This document shows, piece after piece, positions 23,714-36,289 of a DNA stretch of 64,000 nt. The position numbers were made by a program, and so were the translations under genes. How positions within the stretch are numbered: the first letter of the stretch is position 1; the number at the start of each line of letters is the position of its first letter. The notes beneath the pieces were generated by a model. That model did not search any database, had not been told where the DNA came from, and saw only the letters and a program-made list of their open reading frames with translations. This stretch comes from Lumbricus rubellus (lineage: Eukaryota > Annelida > Clitellata > Crassiclitellata > Lumbricidae): assembly GCA_945859605.1 (NCBI GenBank), contig OX243812.1:915001-979000 (forward strand), given 5' to 3'.

Positions 23714-26700
23714 CTGCCAAAGAGTTCTGTCAGTTCGAGACGTTCAATGCATCATGTCCAACGAATCAGGTCATCCTCATGCAGGAAGCGAGATACGGTC
23801 GGATGGAATTGGGTCGGTGCGTGACACGTGACTACGGCTTTCTTGGTTGTTCTGCTGACGTACTTGACCTTCTTGACCGTGCGTGTTCGGGTCAACGCGC
23901 ATGTCATTTCGGCGTTCCAAAACTGCGTGAGCTCGTTCAGCCGTGTCCACGTGATCTGACCGCTTACCTGGATGCCAATTATCGATGCCTCACAGGTGAG
24001 TGATGTTTGACCTTTGAGATATACTTTAGGTTGAGGTGGAGATGGATGTGGAAGAGAAGATGGGATGAGAGAGGAATGAAGAAATAGAGAAGCAGAGAGA
24101 AACGAAGAGGAATGAAAAAATGAATGAGCCTATGTCATAGCGGTGGTGTAGTGGGTATGTTCGTTGCCTTGCAGCCGGAGTGTTGCAGGTTCGAATCCAC
24201 CTCAAACCGCCGCGTAGGGACCTTGAGCTTGTCCTTTACGAAGCAATTGCGAGTGAAAATCTGATGCAATGTCCGCGCTGTAATCGGAAGCGCGTCTGAG
24301 CAGTGAGCGCTATAGAAATGGAGAAGTAAGAATTTATCAAATGGACGGACGGACGGACGGACGGACGGACGGACGGACGGACGGACGGACGGACGGACGG
24401 ACGGACGGACGGACGGACGGACGGACGGACGGACGGACGGACGGACGGACGGACGGACGGACGGACGGACGGACGGACGGACGGACGGACGGACGGACGG
24501 ACGGACGGACGGACGGACGGACGGACGGACGGACGGACGGACGGACGGACGGACGGACGGACGGACGGACGGACGGACGGACGGACGGACGGACGGACGG
24601 ACGGACGGACAGATTGTCGCCTATAATAGATCTAATAGATGCACAAACAGTATGCACATTCTATATTTTGATCAGTTGTAGATTACAGTTCTCTCAAGTG
24701 TAACTCAACCATTTCCTCCTCCTCTTCCTCCTCCTCCTCCCTCTCCTCTTCCTTCCACTCCTCCTCCCTCTCCTCCTCCGCCTCCTCCTCCACAGCATAC
24801 GCCCTCGGTCTATCGACCCCTGACTCCGTCTCCCTCGTCATGCCCGACGGCCACGGGGTCGACCCCCATTCGACCGACTGCCGCCTCGTCTTCACAGTCC
24901 TGCCTGGCCAGCGTGTCCGTCTCACCCTCTACAACCTTGGCCACTACCAAGGCTACGAGGCAGGCGGCGGCGGTGCTGGGTCATCAAGGCCATCATGCCA
25001 GTGGAAGGCCGGTCACGGTCGGTCGGTTGATGGAGCGGATGGGGATGCGAGGAGGAACTGCCAGCTGCGGAGGAGGGAGCAGCCGCTGGTGACGACCAAT
25101 GGGACGCAGGCGACGCTGTTGCTTGGCAACGGATTTCAAGGGATGGCGGCGGTGGTGGCCGCGAAGGGCAGGAAGTGGAATCATTTGCTGAAGTTGGAAG
25201 GTAAGAAATGAGATTGGCATCTGGTGATATGCATGTATGTGTGTATGCATGTACATGTACATACATGTAATAATTATGTATGTATGTATGTATATCTGTA
25301 TGCATGCATGCATGTACATGTACATAATAATTATGTTTGTATTTATGTATATCTGTATGTGGTCATGCATGTATATTTAAGTATGTTTGTGTGTTTGTCT
25401 GTCCGACTAATTTGTCTTCTGTCTATCTGTATGCTGCGTATGTATGTCTACATGTATATATCATCAAGTAGGCGTATGCCTATAGTTTATGCACATAAAC
25501 TGGATGAAGCATTTCTTCTACATTATAATTTATTCACTGTCATTGCGATGCAGTTTAACATTGCATTGTCGTTGTTCAATCTCTGAATTTTCAAGCCAAA
25601 GTAAGGAAGTTTTAATTATTTTCAAATTTTCAAACCAATATATTAATTTTATAGAACATATTTACACAGATTTTAAAGGTGTCCAAGAATGCTGAATATG
25701 AATTTCTCTTGCCGTTCTTGATGGTGGACTGTGCTGAGAGTTTCTACCGTAGACTGTTTCTGGAAAGACCCGCACGTGCTTTGGTGATTAAGATTTGACA
25801 GGACGTCGGTTTATTTGTGGTTAGGTCAAGACTATTAATTATTATGATTATTATTGTTCCATTATAGGGAAGATCCTCGTCATGGACTCAATTTTTACAG
25901 TTCAAAGCGTCGTTGAAGAATAATTATTATTCAGAATAGATCAAAAATTTTAACGAACATTTATGACGACAATCTTGGCTTTGCCAGCGTCTTAAGAGGA
26001 TCCAGATTTGACGAGTGCCTATGACAACAGAGGCCGTTGCCCTCGACAGAAATTTGTTTGGCATATTACAGCACTTGAGCAAGATCAACAGCTATTATGT
26101 GAAGCATTTAGTCAGAATTTCAGTGTTATTTGCCCGTGAGAAATTGCTGTAAAGGTGTCGAAGAATACATATAAATTTATGTTGTAGTCACTCCATGCTT
26201 AGCCAAATTTTAGACAGTCTTTGATCGAAATAATATTTAAGACGAGTGATTGCAACTGCGTTTGCTACTGTAATGTTGGCGTAACAGTAACTTTGAACGT
26301 GGTAATCGTAATCTTTATGTGTCAATAATACTAATTGTTTCTTGTCACGTGCAAACGTGCATATGCAGCGACAGGTTGCGCCGATGTTCGACCTCTTCCT
26401 CCTGATTCATGGATCGAAAGATTTGATGATCGTCTGGTTATTCATTGCAATCGAACGAAAGAAACGTCATATCTCACCTGCAAAGGAACGAAATGGATCG
26501 GAATCGTCACTAACTGCTCCACAGGTTGTCCATGCATTATTACAACACACACATGCACACATGCACATTCTCTCTCTCTCTATCACTGTCTCTCTGTCTA
26601 TGTCCCTGTCTATGTTCCTGTCTCTGTCTGTCTCTCTCTCTGTCTCTCTGTATCGGTCTGTCTGTCTGTCTCTCTCTGTGTCCTGCTGGTTTCTGTGTGA

Positions 26701-29700
26701 CAGGGTGTGTCTGTTTGTTTCCCGTCTTTGTGCCATTCAATTCGTCTGTGTGTGTCTGCGTCCGTGTGTCTTCTTGTGACTTTGTATTTGTCGATCTATG
26801 TCTTTGTGTATCTGTCTTTCGATCAACTACATTTCATGTGTCTCAATTATTGCCGTATATAATTAATTATCATCATCATAATTAACACCGATGGCAGCAG
26901 TAGCAGTAGCAGAAATAATAATTGTAGTAGGCCTGTAGTCCTTTTGCCATGGGAATTATATAAAAGTAGCCTAACTGGTGTGCCATTCTATGATCCACGT
27001 GCAGTTGGGGATATGCGATGAAGACTTTATTCTAGAGCCGTAAGAAAGACTAGACCATGAACCCCGTCACCCTCCGGCAAACCTTAACCTGTCGTTAGCA
27101 TTATCCAATCTCCATAATTAATTATTATGGGTCTTTAATAACTTAGCCTATACATTTTTCATCTTGCATTTCGTAGATTCGCAACGGGAAGCTGAGATCG
27201 GCGCAAGTGGAATGAAGTCATTTCCGATCGGTAGATGGACTCACGATTTATAAACGGATTGATATAAATTAGCATTTAGGTATGGGCCTAGGCCTAATCA
27301 TAGCTGCTGTCTTTCAGGATCCGAAGTTTGAATCACTGAAACGTTGACGAGGTTATAGGATCAACACAAGTGAAAAGCGTCTTCAGATGAAAACCCCGAT
27401 ATAGCCTACAGACAATCAGACAATCAGACAGACAGGCAGACATACTTTATCCAGGCTTGAGATTGGAGTTTAAATTTAAAAATAAGCTTATAGGCCTACG
27501 TCCACTGTTATTAACCTAGCTATTAGGCTATAGGCCTACTCAAAGTATAACGACATCTTATATAATAGCTATTAGGCTATAGCCTACATGTAGGCCCTAT
27601 GTGGCGCCGCGCACCGAAATCAGCATTAAGTCGAAGATTACACATCAGCAAAGATATTAGAAAAATACCATGTTTGGGATTTTTAATTTAAAAAAAATTT
27701 AATCTAAAAAATGTTTGTGGAAATTTTTTCACTTTTTTTAAAGACAAGTTGTTAAGCTATTTTAATGCTCTCGATCTGCAAATTATTTTTTTTATTAATT
27801 TAATTAATTAATTAAATTTTGCCGCTTATTTCCTTATAGCCTATCTTCGGTTAGAATTAAGCTAGAGCAATAATTTTTGTGTCATTTTGATGCCTGAGAC
27901 AAGGCCTTTGAAATGATTTATCAAATTCAGATTAATTGTAGGAATAATGGCGGCTGCGGCAATCGGGATATTGTTGGGAATCGTGCTCGGAATTCTGCTC
28001 TTGCTTCTGCTCATCCACAGAAGAAGGTGATCGTAGCCTAATTGTAATCTTAATGTTGTTATCGTATAGGCCTATATAATTATATAAGCCTATAATATTA
28101 TAGGCTATTATAGGCTATTAGGCCCTGGTAACCGTAACTCGATTGGTAGGCCTAATAGTAATCTCCCAACTTCAAAAACGATACTCTAGAGCTAAGCGCA
28201 GGACATGTGCGCAAGACAAACAATAATAAATATTAATTCACCAGCGCTTTATTGCGATGCACCAAAGTATATAGGCCTATAATACGGTGGCGTTACAAAC
28301 GCAGTCTAGAATTTAATCCTCTTAATTTTCAATTGCTGATAATTTTATGCGAATACGAAACGGTGGACGATGCTATTCATGCCAAATTCAAGTGTTGCAT
28401 TTCGCCTACATTCGTTTGTGGAAAATGCCAAGACTCGAAATGCTCTGAATTGCAGAAAAAACCTAAAACAACGATCTCGCGAATTTTCTAAGCTATTTGT
28501 GTAGGCCTACATTGATGATTTAAATAGAGCTTATAGCCTATAGCCTATAATCTTGTACAATGTATCCATAGATCTATATTTAGTGTGTGACACAGGCCTA
28601 ATGCTACGGTCAAATATCAACTTCTCTTAGACACAATGTCATGTAAAACGTTATTTACACTACTGGGATACGATGCAGCGCAACATCTTTTGAGATAAAT
28701 TATGAAGCTTCATTTAGAAACCTTTTGACGGTGTTTTTAGGATGCTATAGAATTTGTTTTAATCCTCTTCTGTATACTGCATGTCGTCAACGGCCATTGA
28801 TGTCATAGGACAACGTTAATTAAACGTTTTCAAATAATCATAATAATAGCGCAATATCTTGGCACTAATAATTAGAGATGCAATTTTCCAGAAGTAATTA
28901 TTGCTGGCGACGGCAACGAACTTCTAAAAGCTGTTGCTAAGGAAAGGATTGTTCCATAGAGGCTCTAACTATCACTCTTGTTTTGCATAGGCGTAATGGC
29001 AATTATGCTGATACCGATGATGATAATTTTGCTGATACCGATGATGATGATGATGATGACAAAAACTATATTGAATGATGATAAAATAATAGCTTACTAT
29101 GGGGTCTTTTTTACCTCGGGCTCAAAAAGAATAAATGTTGGAAATAATAATGATGATAATGGTGATAGTAGTAGGCCTAAATGACTAATAAATGACTAAT
29201 TAACAGTAGTGACCTAACTGTTGGTAATAAACTCCCCGAGGGATCCTAAATACCTCGGGAGGGAATATTTAAAATAATTATAACAATTACCCTAATAGGT
29301 CTAATAATAATTTTAGTAATAACAATTTGTATATATTGTCATGTATTGTTCTATGCTAAACTGCAATTAATTCAGGCGGAAGAGTCACGTGACCAAGTGC
29401 CTCAAGTCAGCCGTCCTTCTGGGCAGCGATGAGGCGGAGTATCTGGACGTCGAAGAATCCCTTGGAGGAGGAGGACCTAGAACCCCTCATCAACCAAGGC
29501 TCGACCGGTACAAGGTCCCAATCGACCAGCCTCATAAGCTCGACTGGCTCTGCCTCGCCCCGTCTCCGTCCACCAAGGCTCCGTTGAGCTCTTCCAATCC
29601 TCCTCAGCTGTTCGAAATGCATTGTCGTGGTACTATCGATGACGATTTTGAAGCGACCTTTGTGACCCGGTGTCATTCAGATAATGTTTCGGCAGTTGAA

Positions 29701-30201
29701 GACGACAGCCAATCCTATGCCGTCTGCCTTCGACGGACATGTGGAAGCCACGCCCATCCTAGCATCCTGACGTCACCGTACATTAGCCACGCCTATCCTT
29801 GCCTATCTCCGACGTCACGCAGCAGCCAGGAACATTCGAGTTTATTTCACACGCCCTGTGTTAGCCACGCCCACCCTGGCCCAACACTAGCCGCTAGCCA
29901 CGCTCACCTTGGCAACAGCACAACGCCCTGCGGAAGCCACGCCCAATCTATTCATGATCCAACACCACGTGATGGTCACACCCGCCCTCACCTAGCAACG
30001 ACTTGTCTTAGCCACTCCCAAGTACCTCCTCTGGTCCCAAAATACAAAAATAGATGCACGGTCTCTGGTAGCCACGCCCACTCTGGCGCCGTTTCAATCT
30101 CCTGCATCAGCCCAAACAAACCTATCGTAACTACTTGTAGCCGCACAAATCCCGGCAACGTGCCACTCCCCCGGAGCGCCGTTCGGGCCATCGAACCATA
30201 G
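23714..30201 (+). CDS. Single-pass membrane receptor: SUEL lectin + CUB-like + sushi-like + TM + long tail (5' incomplete)
   Basis: Exons at 23714-23995, 24796-25200, 26369-26524, 27942-28026 and 29376-30201 join without frame conflict (phases 1,1,1,2). Exon 1 encodes a rhamnose/galactose-binding SUEL-type domain: EARYGRMELGRC, six or more Cys, and a closing AYLDANYRC. Exon 2 is CUB-like (CRLVFTVLPGQRVRLTLYN ... LLKLEG). Exon 3 is sushi-like (LVIHCNRTKETSYLTCKG, then W and NCS). Exon 4 encodes the membrane helix (GILLGIVLGILLLLLL) and an IHRRR stop-transfer. Exon 5 is a 275-residue cytoplasmic tail with about eight SHAHP-type repeats. The donor after exon 3 (GTTGTC) is weak, so that boundary is less certain. 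A signal-peptide exon must lie upstream; none was identified. The architecture suggests a glycan-binding surface receptor; no orthologue name is claimed. Confidence 0.78.
24139..24340 (+). mobile_element. tRNA-derived SINE, family 1 (in receptor intron 1)
   Basis: A box TGGTGTAGTGG and B box GGTTCGAATCC (24188-24198), CCGCGTAGGGACCTTG, and a tail GTCTGAGCAGTGAGCGCTATAG. Its 3' end abuts a (GGAC)n array. Confidence 0.85.
24343..24610. repeat. Perfect (GGAC)67 microsatellite
   Basis: 268 bp of uninterrupted GGAC tetranucleotide at the 3' end of a SINE. GRTD and VRPS repeat frames are artefacts. Confidence 0.97.
25990..26075 (+). repeat. Dispersed repeat R2, copy 3 (in receptor intron 2)
   Basis: GAGGATCCAG, then CTATGACAACAGAGGCCGTT and TTTGGCATATTACAGCACTT. 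Ends undefined; no ORF. Confidence 0.75.
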
Positions 30202-30881
30202 ATGCCACCCGACGGTGTAGATGTCCGATGCGTACGCCTTGTCGTGGCGGGGGAGCTGCAGCCGACTTCAACATCTACGGAGACCGGAGTCGGTGACCAA
30301 GTGCGCAAGGGCAACGACCCTCGAAGCGTCGTTCGAGCACCGACACAAGAGGTTCACTCGACGACGTAAAGTCCGATGCGTACGCCGTTAGGCGAGGAAA
30401 AAGAACGCAAGGGCGACAGTACCTCCGCCACTGGGAGTCCAGGCTTTGCACACCAGCTGCATAGTGCCTGCCAGTGCCAGTCCCAAGCCTGGAAGAAGGG
30501 AGGAGGGCGCCGCTAAAAGTCTTTGTACTATACAGCTGGCGTAAAACAGATCAACTTGGCAACGTGCCAGCCCCCTGCGGTAGCCCCGCCCACACGCCCC
30601 TCCTTCAAACCATCAGCAACAAGTCCGTTCAAATCTCGCGGAACTCCGGATCAAATAAGTCATCTGGAGCACGTTCTCAGACGAACGAGGAACCGACCGT
30701 CCATGATGCCAGCTACTCGCCTGCAGCTGTTGAAACATTAAATCAGGAATTGTGTGTAAAAGCCAATCAGACATTTACTTTGCTCAGCACAGACTCAGCT
30801 GTTGTTGTGGTAGGAGGAGCAACGGTCGAGGGTTGTCCAGATCTCGTCCAAAACAGTAATTCACTTACAAAGAAGGCATAA
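30202..30881 (+). other. Tail-like sequence after the receptor stop; possible alternative or disrupted 3' coding region
   Basis: An open frame at 30474-30881 (GNVPAPCGSPAHTPLLQ...) resembles the SHAHP-rich tail encoded just upstream (NPGNVPLP ...). GGCAACGTGCCA occurs at about 30162 and 30561, and TCCGATGCGTACGCC at about 30226 and 30370. This may be an insertion, an internal duplication or an unrecognised intron in the last exon. Confidence 0.4.
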
Positions 30882-30899
30882 CAAAATTAGAAATTAATC

Positions 30900-31900
30900 C
30901 AAGGACGCTGGAGAAGTGAAGGATATAAGCAGAATACCTTGAGTGACCATTACTATTACTCTGACATTGTATCTAGGCCTACATTTGTGGGAGCACTTGT
31001 TTGTGGGATTAGCATTAATGCACTGCACGTTTAGGCGTATACCTTCTTATAATCAGCTGCATGTGTATTGTGTAACCGGACACAGTCCCGAACCTGGATG
31101 ACGGAGGTTGACACGAATGGTCTTTATTATGAGTGTCGTCATATTGAAAATTACAACAGTTACTACCGATACCCATGATACGCCTACTCCTCTTTGTAAG
31201 GAAGCCGAGGTCCGTACACGGGGGACTTTGAGTGGCATGGAGCATTCTAATGCGCATTGGTGGTGATTGGTGAAGGATCTCATGCACCAGATCAATAGGC
31301 CCAACATTGAAAACTGAGCAGCTATAATATTATAGAGACCGTATTAAGGCAATAGAAATACAGTTGAAGAAATTCAAAACTCAAGGAAACAGAAATTAAT
31401 TTATTATTCGGAAAGACTTGCTAACTCATCAATTGAAAGTTTGAAATCTAAAAATGTCAGATGTCTTTTCCATCACAGATTTCTCAACCTCTGCTTACAC
31501 ACAATCTCAATGACAGAAGACGTTGAAGAAGGAGACCACAGACGAATGTACAGAAATACAGAAGAAGCTCTTGCGAAATGCATTCACCTTCTTTGGTGTG
31601 GTTGAAATAACTGGCAAGACTTGATATGTCACAAATTGTAGACAAGCCAACAACAGAAGAATACATCAAGCAAGTTGAAGCAAGCAGACTCTCCAACAAC
31701 TGACGACCCTAACAAACTGCTGAAACAAACCGCTCCCTAAGTTTAAAAAAACACCCAAGCATACCCCCCTCCTTAACTTACCATCCTATCAGACCATCGA
31801 AACAAAACCCACCCACGCAGACCAAAGAGGAAGAGGACCCGAGCACACATCACCCAAATTTACCACATCACCCAAATTTACCACAATCAAAACAATGAAG
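30900..31900. other. Intergenic, no gene seen
   Basis: Minus-strand open frames near 31050-31310 match nothing I recognise and lack splice context. Confidence 0.45.
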
Positions 31901-31940
31901 TAGAGCAAAGTGCACAAGCAGAACTTACAAGTTCAGTCCA

Positions 31941-32125
31941 CCAACATAATCCACCCAATCAGAATCCACCCAATCAGAATCCACCCAATCAGAATCCACC
32001 CAATCAGAATCCACCCAATCAGAATCCACCCAATCAGAATCCACCAACATAATCCACCCAATCAGAATCCACCCAATCAGAATCCACCCAATCAGAATCC
32101 ACCATATCAGAATCCACCCAATCAG
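31941..32125. repeat. 15-bp minisatellite (AATCCACCCAATCAG)n
   Basis: About 12 units with one internal shortened unit (CCACCAACAT). Confidence 0.95.
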
Positions 32126-32504
32126 ACCTGCCTCATCATCAAACACCAATCACATATGAAACGTACTTAAATCACTAATCAATTCTGTAACAACTACATC
32201 ATGCATCAAAATTGAAAGTAGTACAGTACTGTGAAAACACAATTGCAATGAATGTGTCACTAGAATGACCAATTCCTTCTACAGTCATTTGAATTTGCAT
32301 AAATAATCATCAACTAATAACAGAATATACTAAGAATATATTTTAAAAGACTTGCACAGTCATCTGATCAGTTGCTTGGTGTTCATGTAAGAGAAATCAG
32401 ACAATTTCTTTTCCTGATTAGAACCTGGTATTGGAATCAACAGATGTTATTATCCATCAGCATGACATTCAGAAAGAGCAACACCAATTATAGTATCAGC
32501 AAAA

Positions 32505-32640
32505 CCTCGTAACCGCAATTGTAATGTAACCTCCAAATTTCTAAAGCACCACTCGAAAGTCAAGCACAGGGCACCAGCTTATTCACAAGCACTGTGTTTA
32601 GTTAGAAGAGTTCAAAAGAATAGTCCGAAGGAGGTAGTAG
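32505..32640 (+). repeat. Dispersed repeat R1
   Basis: Shares with 41661-41790 the ordered words CGCAATTGTAAT, CTCCAAA, TTCTAAAGC, CACTCGAAAGTCAAG and GGGCACCAGCTTATTCACAA. Partial copies lie at about 9826-9885 (-), 19103-19160 (-), 28128-28245 (+) and 43430-43495 (-). Likely a SINE or LINE 3' family; no head was recognised. Confidence 0.75.
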
Positions 32641-33313
32641 TCCAGTTAGTGCAGTTACCAAAGGATCAGAGATGACAAGTATATCTGTCAAGGTGTGTGA
32701 CGTTTAAGTCAAGAATTGGATTGTGGAAGATCAGGCGAGTCAGGGTAAGAGTGTCTAAAGTGGAGAGACTTTATTTTTGAATGGTAAACCCTAGGAGTGA
32801 TGGATGGGGGAGCATGAGGAAACTGATTGCAGAAAAAGTAATAACACTTAGTAATGACACCGGTCACTGACATAGCACTCTTCAAAACGTCGGCCCCAAA
32901 ACACAGAGAATCTCATCAAGCAATACTGAAATAAAATTAATAAAAATAAAATTAATTAGAAAACAAAAAATCTCCAACTGAAAACTAACTATGGAATGCT
33001 TTCTCAGCACATCTGGTATGCTTCAAAATCAACTGCAACTCACATACGTACAACGTAGCCAAGTAACAAACTTTAAACTCCAGAAAAATCCGCATGCCTG
33101 CCACCACCACCACACCTAAACCATCTCAATGACAATTACATTGTTGAAAAAAACAGGTTTTTTCAGAACAATCATGCTTTTCGGGTTTTTTTTCTCATGT
33201 TCTACCCCTCCCTCTTTTATTTCCATTTTTTATATTTTTAATAAACCAAACTCATAAGAAACAAAAATTACTTTTGTAGATCAATATTATTTAGTGTTTA
33301 GTAATAAAGATGT

Positions 33314-33793
33314 GTGATTAAAAAGTGTTACAACATCAAAACTAAGATGAAGCTCTATCATACCTTAGTAGAGCCAGTATTGCTATACGGATCTGAATGC
33401 TGGACTTTAAGAAAAGAGGACGAACAAAGACTGTTGGTGGCAGAAATGAGCTGGCTGAGGAGAATCATAGGCAGAAGCAGAAGAGAGAAGATCAGAAATG
33501 AAAAAACAAGAGAAGAACTAGGAGTCGATGAAACGATAATAGAAAAAATCAGGAAGAGAAGACTCAGATGGTTCGGTCATGTGAGAAGAATGGAGGAACA
33601 AAGACTGCCAAACGCTGCACTACATGGACATGTAGAAGGAGAAAGAAGTAGAGGTAGACAGCGGAAGACTTGGATAGATAACATCAAAGAAGACCTGAAA
33701 GAGAAGGGCACCAGCTTAGCCGAGATCGGAGAAATAATCAGAAGCAGAGAAGTTTGGAGGAAATTCATAAAGGCCTCATCGTCATATCGATGA
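33314..33793 (+). pseudogene. Non-LTR retrotransposon RT C-terminal fragment
   Basis: An open frame of about 160 codons holds LYHTLVEPVLLYGSECWTLR, LRRIIGRSRREKIRN, LRWFGHVRRMEEQRLP and GRQRKTWIDNI. This is the standard C-terminal tail of endonuclease-type LINE reverse transcriptases, probably RTE-like. The catalytic RT core is absent, so the copy is 5'-truncated. The last exon-like portion is free of stops, implying a fairly recent insertion. Upstream sequence is AT-rich and non-coding. Confidence 0.8.
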
Positions 33794-33799
33794 CGGAGG

Positions 33800-35500
33800 A
33801 GAAGACAGAGAGAATAAAGATGTTTTTTATCTGCTAATTAAAACCAAATTTGCACAAGCAAGGTTCATAAATTAGAAATGCAACGTAAGACAATTTTTTG
33901 TACTTTAATTTTTTTCATTCAGAAAATTTTCTCTGTTTCTTATTCAGTTTTAAAATTTTAACAACTATGCCATTAACAAGTTCCAAATGCTGCACGATCT
34001 TCAATGCATTCCAACAAATTTCATCATACATCTCATCATCCCAAAAACAGTGTGATCTGAACCAGAAACTCTCTCTATATATAGACAGTTCAACATACTA
34101 AAATATTGAGCATTCTTTTGCTTATGAAAGTGCAACTAAAACAAATGAATTATATCATTTTCAAAATGATTTATGAAAGGTGATAAGTCATCAAACAAGA
34201 AAAATGGACTCCAATAGTGTGATTAAAAAGTGTTACAACATCAGAAATTCCAGCAAGTCGTGAATTTCACATGTCCAAAGTATTGGTACATATGTCACTT
34301 TGGAAATACTGGCCAACGGTTTGTCCATGTCTAATGGTGAAACAATGGCTCTTAATAAATGCTGTTCTTGTATAAGCACTAGTAACCAAAAATCATGATG
34401 ACCATATTGCCAAAAAGATCACTAATAAGAGCAAATACAACCATTGCACAATCAACATCTCACAAACTTTACAGAGAAGAATGCCTGACAATCATAAGAT
34501 ACTGATACAAGAGTGTATAAATATTAGTAAAAATGAAATTTATCTCAAGAAAGTGCCCATCATAATTATCACTGGTACATTAAGTTATGTTGACACATTG
34601 GCAGATGTCCCCACAATGCTGTTCCAACCTAACAAATGCCGCAATGCGTTTTATATTTCCTCTGCACTGATATGCTGATCTTTGAGGTCATACCAAGTCC
34701 ACCAGTCTAATTCAATTTCACATCCATGTCACACATAATAATAAAATGTCATCAATGAACATCAACGTTTGCAAACCACAGGACACAATTAAAGCATATA
34801 TACTGTCAGTGGCAAGCAGTGTCAATGCTTCCACACCCGGGTGGGGTTCACTTTGGGCGACGAAAAAACTAAATTAGAATCAATGTTGAACAGGATGCAA
34901 CAACTTTGGTTCCTTCCCACGACATTTGCAAATATAAAGAAACCAGTTGCTATAGAACTTAAGAACTGCCTTATTTTGCTGCGGTAGGACTGGAAGTGCT
35001 TCTGAGTATCTTGCCTTGAAGGTGCACTATATAAAAACATAATAATAATAAATGTACATAGAATTCACTACTGTCGAAATGCACAATATTATACTAAGCA
35101 CCACTATATACTGACTAAGCATCAATCCACAGCGCTACGCATATGCAACCGAGGGACTTGCTCAAGATCCTTACATGATGATTTCCAACCCATACGCTCA
35201 GTGTTACATGGTTAATGTGTGTCACTGAATTGACCACTGTATCAATTGTATCAATAGAATCACTAGATCCTTCTAAAGTCAACATAAATTTGCATAATCG
35301 ATGATCATCAACAAATAGCAGAAAATTACTAAGAATACATAAAAACACGCAAAATCAGATCACTTGGTGACAGCATTTGTTTACAAGAAATTATAAAATA
35401 ATTTCATGTTTACATCGAACATAAGGATTTACATGTAGTTCTCAACTTCTCGACCACCTCTGCCACCCATGATTCTGACCAGACATTATAATCGACAAAG
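33800..35500. other. Intergenic, no gene seen
   Basis: AT-rich. One LINE-type tail (GTGCTTCTGAGTATC ... GTGCACTATATAAAA) occurs at about 34990-35035, followed by degenerate SINE-like words near 35150. Confidence 0.5.
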
Positions 35501-35529
35501 TAGACAGGTTATTGTGGACTTAATTGCAT

Positions 35530-35910
35530 TGGCAGAGTTTATCAGGGGTTAGGGAGGGAAACTAAGCCCCCAAGAAGGCTGCATGAAAAAAATTTGTTTC
35601 ACGAGATTTTCAACAACCAAAAGAAAATGGTCTATTTTCACGAGATTTCAAGCAAAGGACAAAAAAAAATAAAAAGCCATCAACTTTTTTGGGTTGGGAA
35701 AATTATCTATTTTCATGAGATTTCGACCAAAGAACTAAAAACGTCATCAAGTTTCTTTGGATGGGAAAAATGATATATTTTTATGAGATTTCAACTGAAG
35801 GACTAAAAAAAGTCATCAACTTTTTGTCAGAAAAAGGTCTTCAGAAATTTGGTTGATAAAAATATTTTCGGTGCCGCTCGTAAGCCCAACTTATTTTTGG
35901 CCCCCAAAGA
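35530..35910 (-). repeat. Degenerate repeat related to the 57574-57957 MITE
   Basis: Three imperfect repeats of about 85 bp contain TTCATGAGATTTC and AAAGTCATCAA. In reverse complement, GGTCGAAATCT and TGATGACTTTTTTTAG match words inside the MITE at 57574. Ends not defined. Confidence 0.5.
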
Positions 35911-36015
35911 ACTTAAACCAAACTCTGCTCACGCTTGAGAACTGGATTTTGAGTGGCACAGAAAAGTTGAGTTTTTATATTTAAATCTGTGTGACAAGCC
36001 TAACGATTCAGTATT

Positions 36016-36289
36016 TACTTCCTCACTCAACTTTCTCAGTGGATAGCAACAGCAATAATTATGGGCAAGTTTTACTATGCAGTTATTAATGCAGTAATTA
36101 AACTCCAATATAAAATGACCAAGCATCTGTTATTTTATCGGAAATTGATATCACTTCCTCACTCAACTTTCTCAGTGGATAGCAACAGCAATAATTATGG
36201 GCAAGTTTTACTATGCAGTTATTAATGCAGTAATTAAACTCCAATATAAAATGACCAAGCATCTGTTATTTTATCGGAAATTGATATCA
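36016..36289. repeat. 137-bp exact tandem duplication
   Basis: 36016-36152 is repeated at 36153-36289 with no difference seen (starts ACTTCCTCACTCAACTTTCT). Confidence 0.92.

Noticed and set aside
24337..24703. GRTD and VRPS repeat proteins
   Set aside because: Translation of the (GGAC)n microsatellite.
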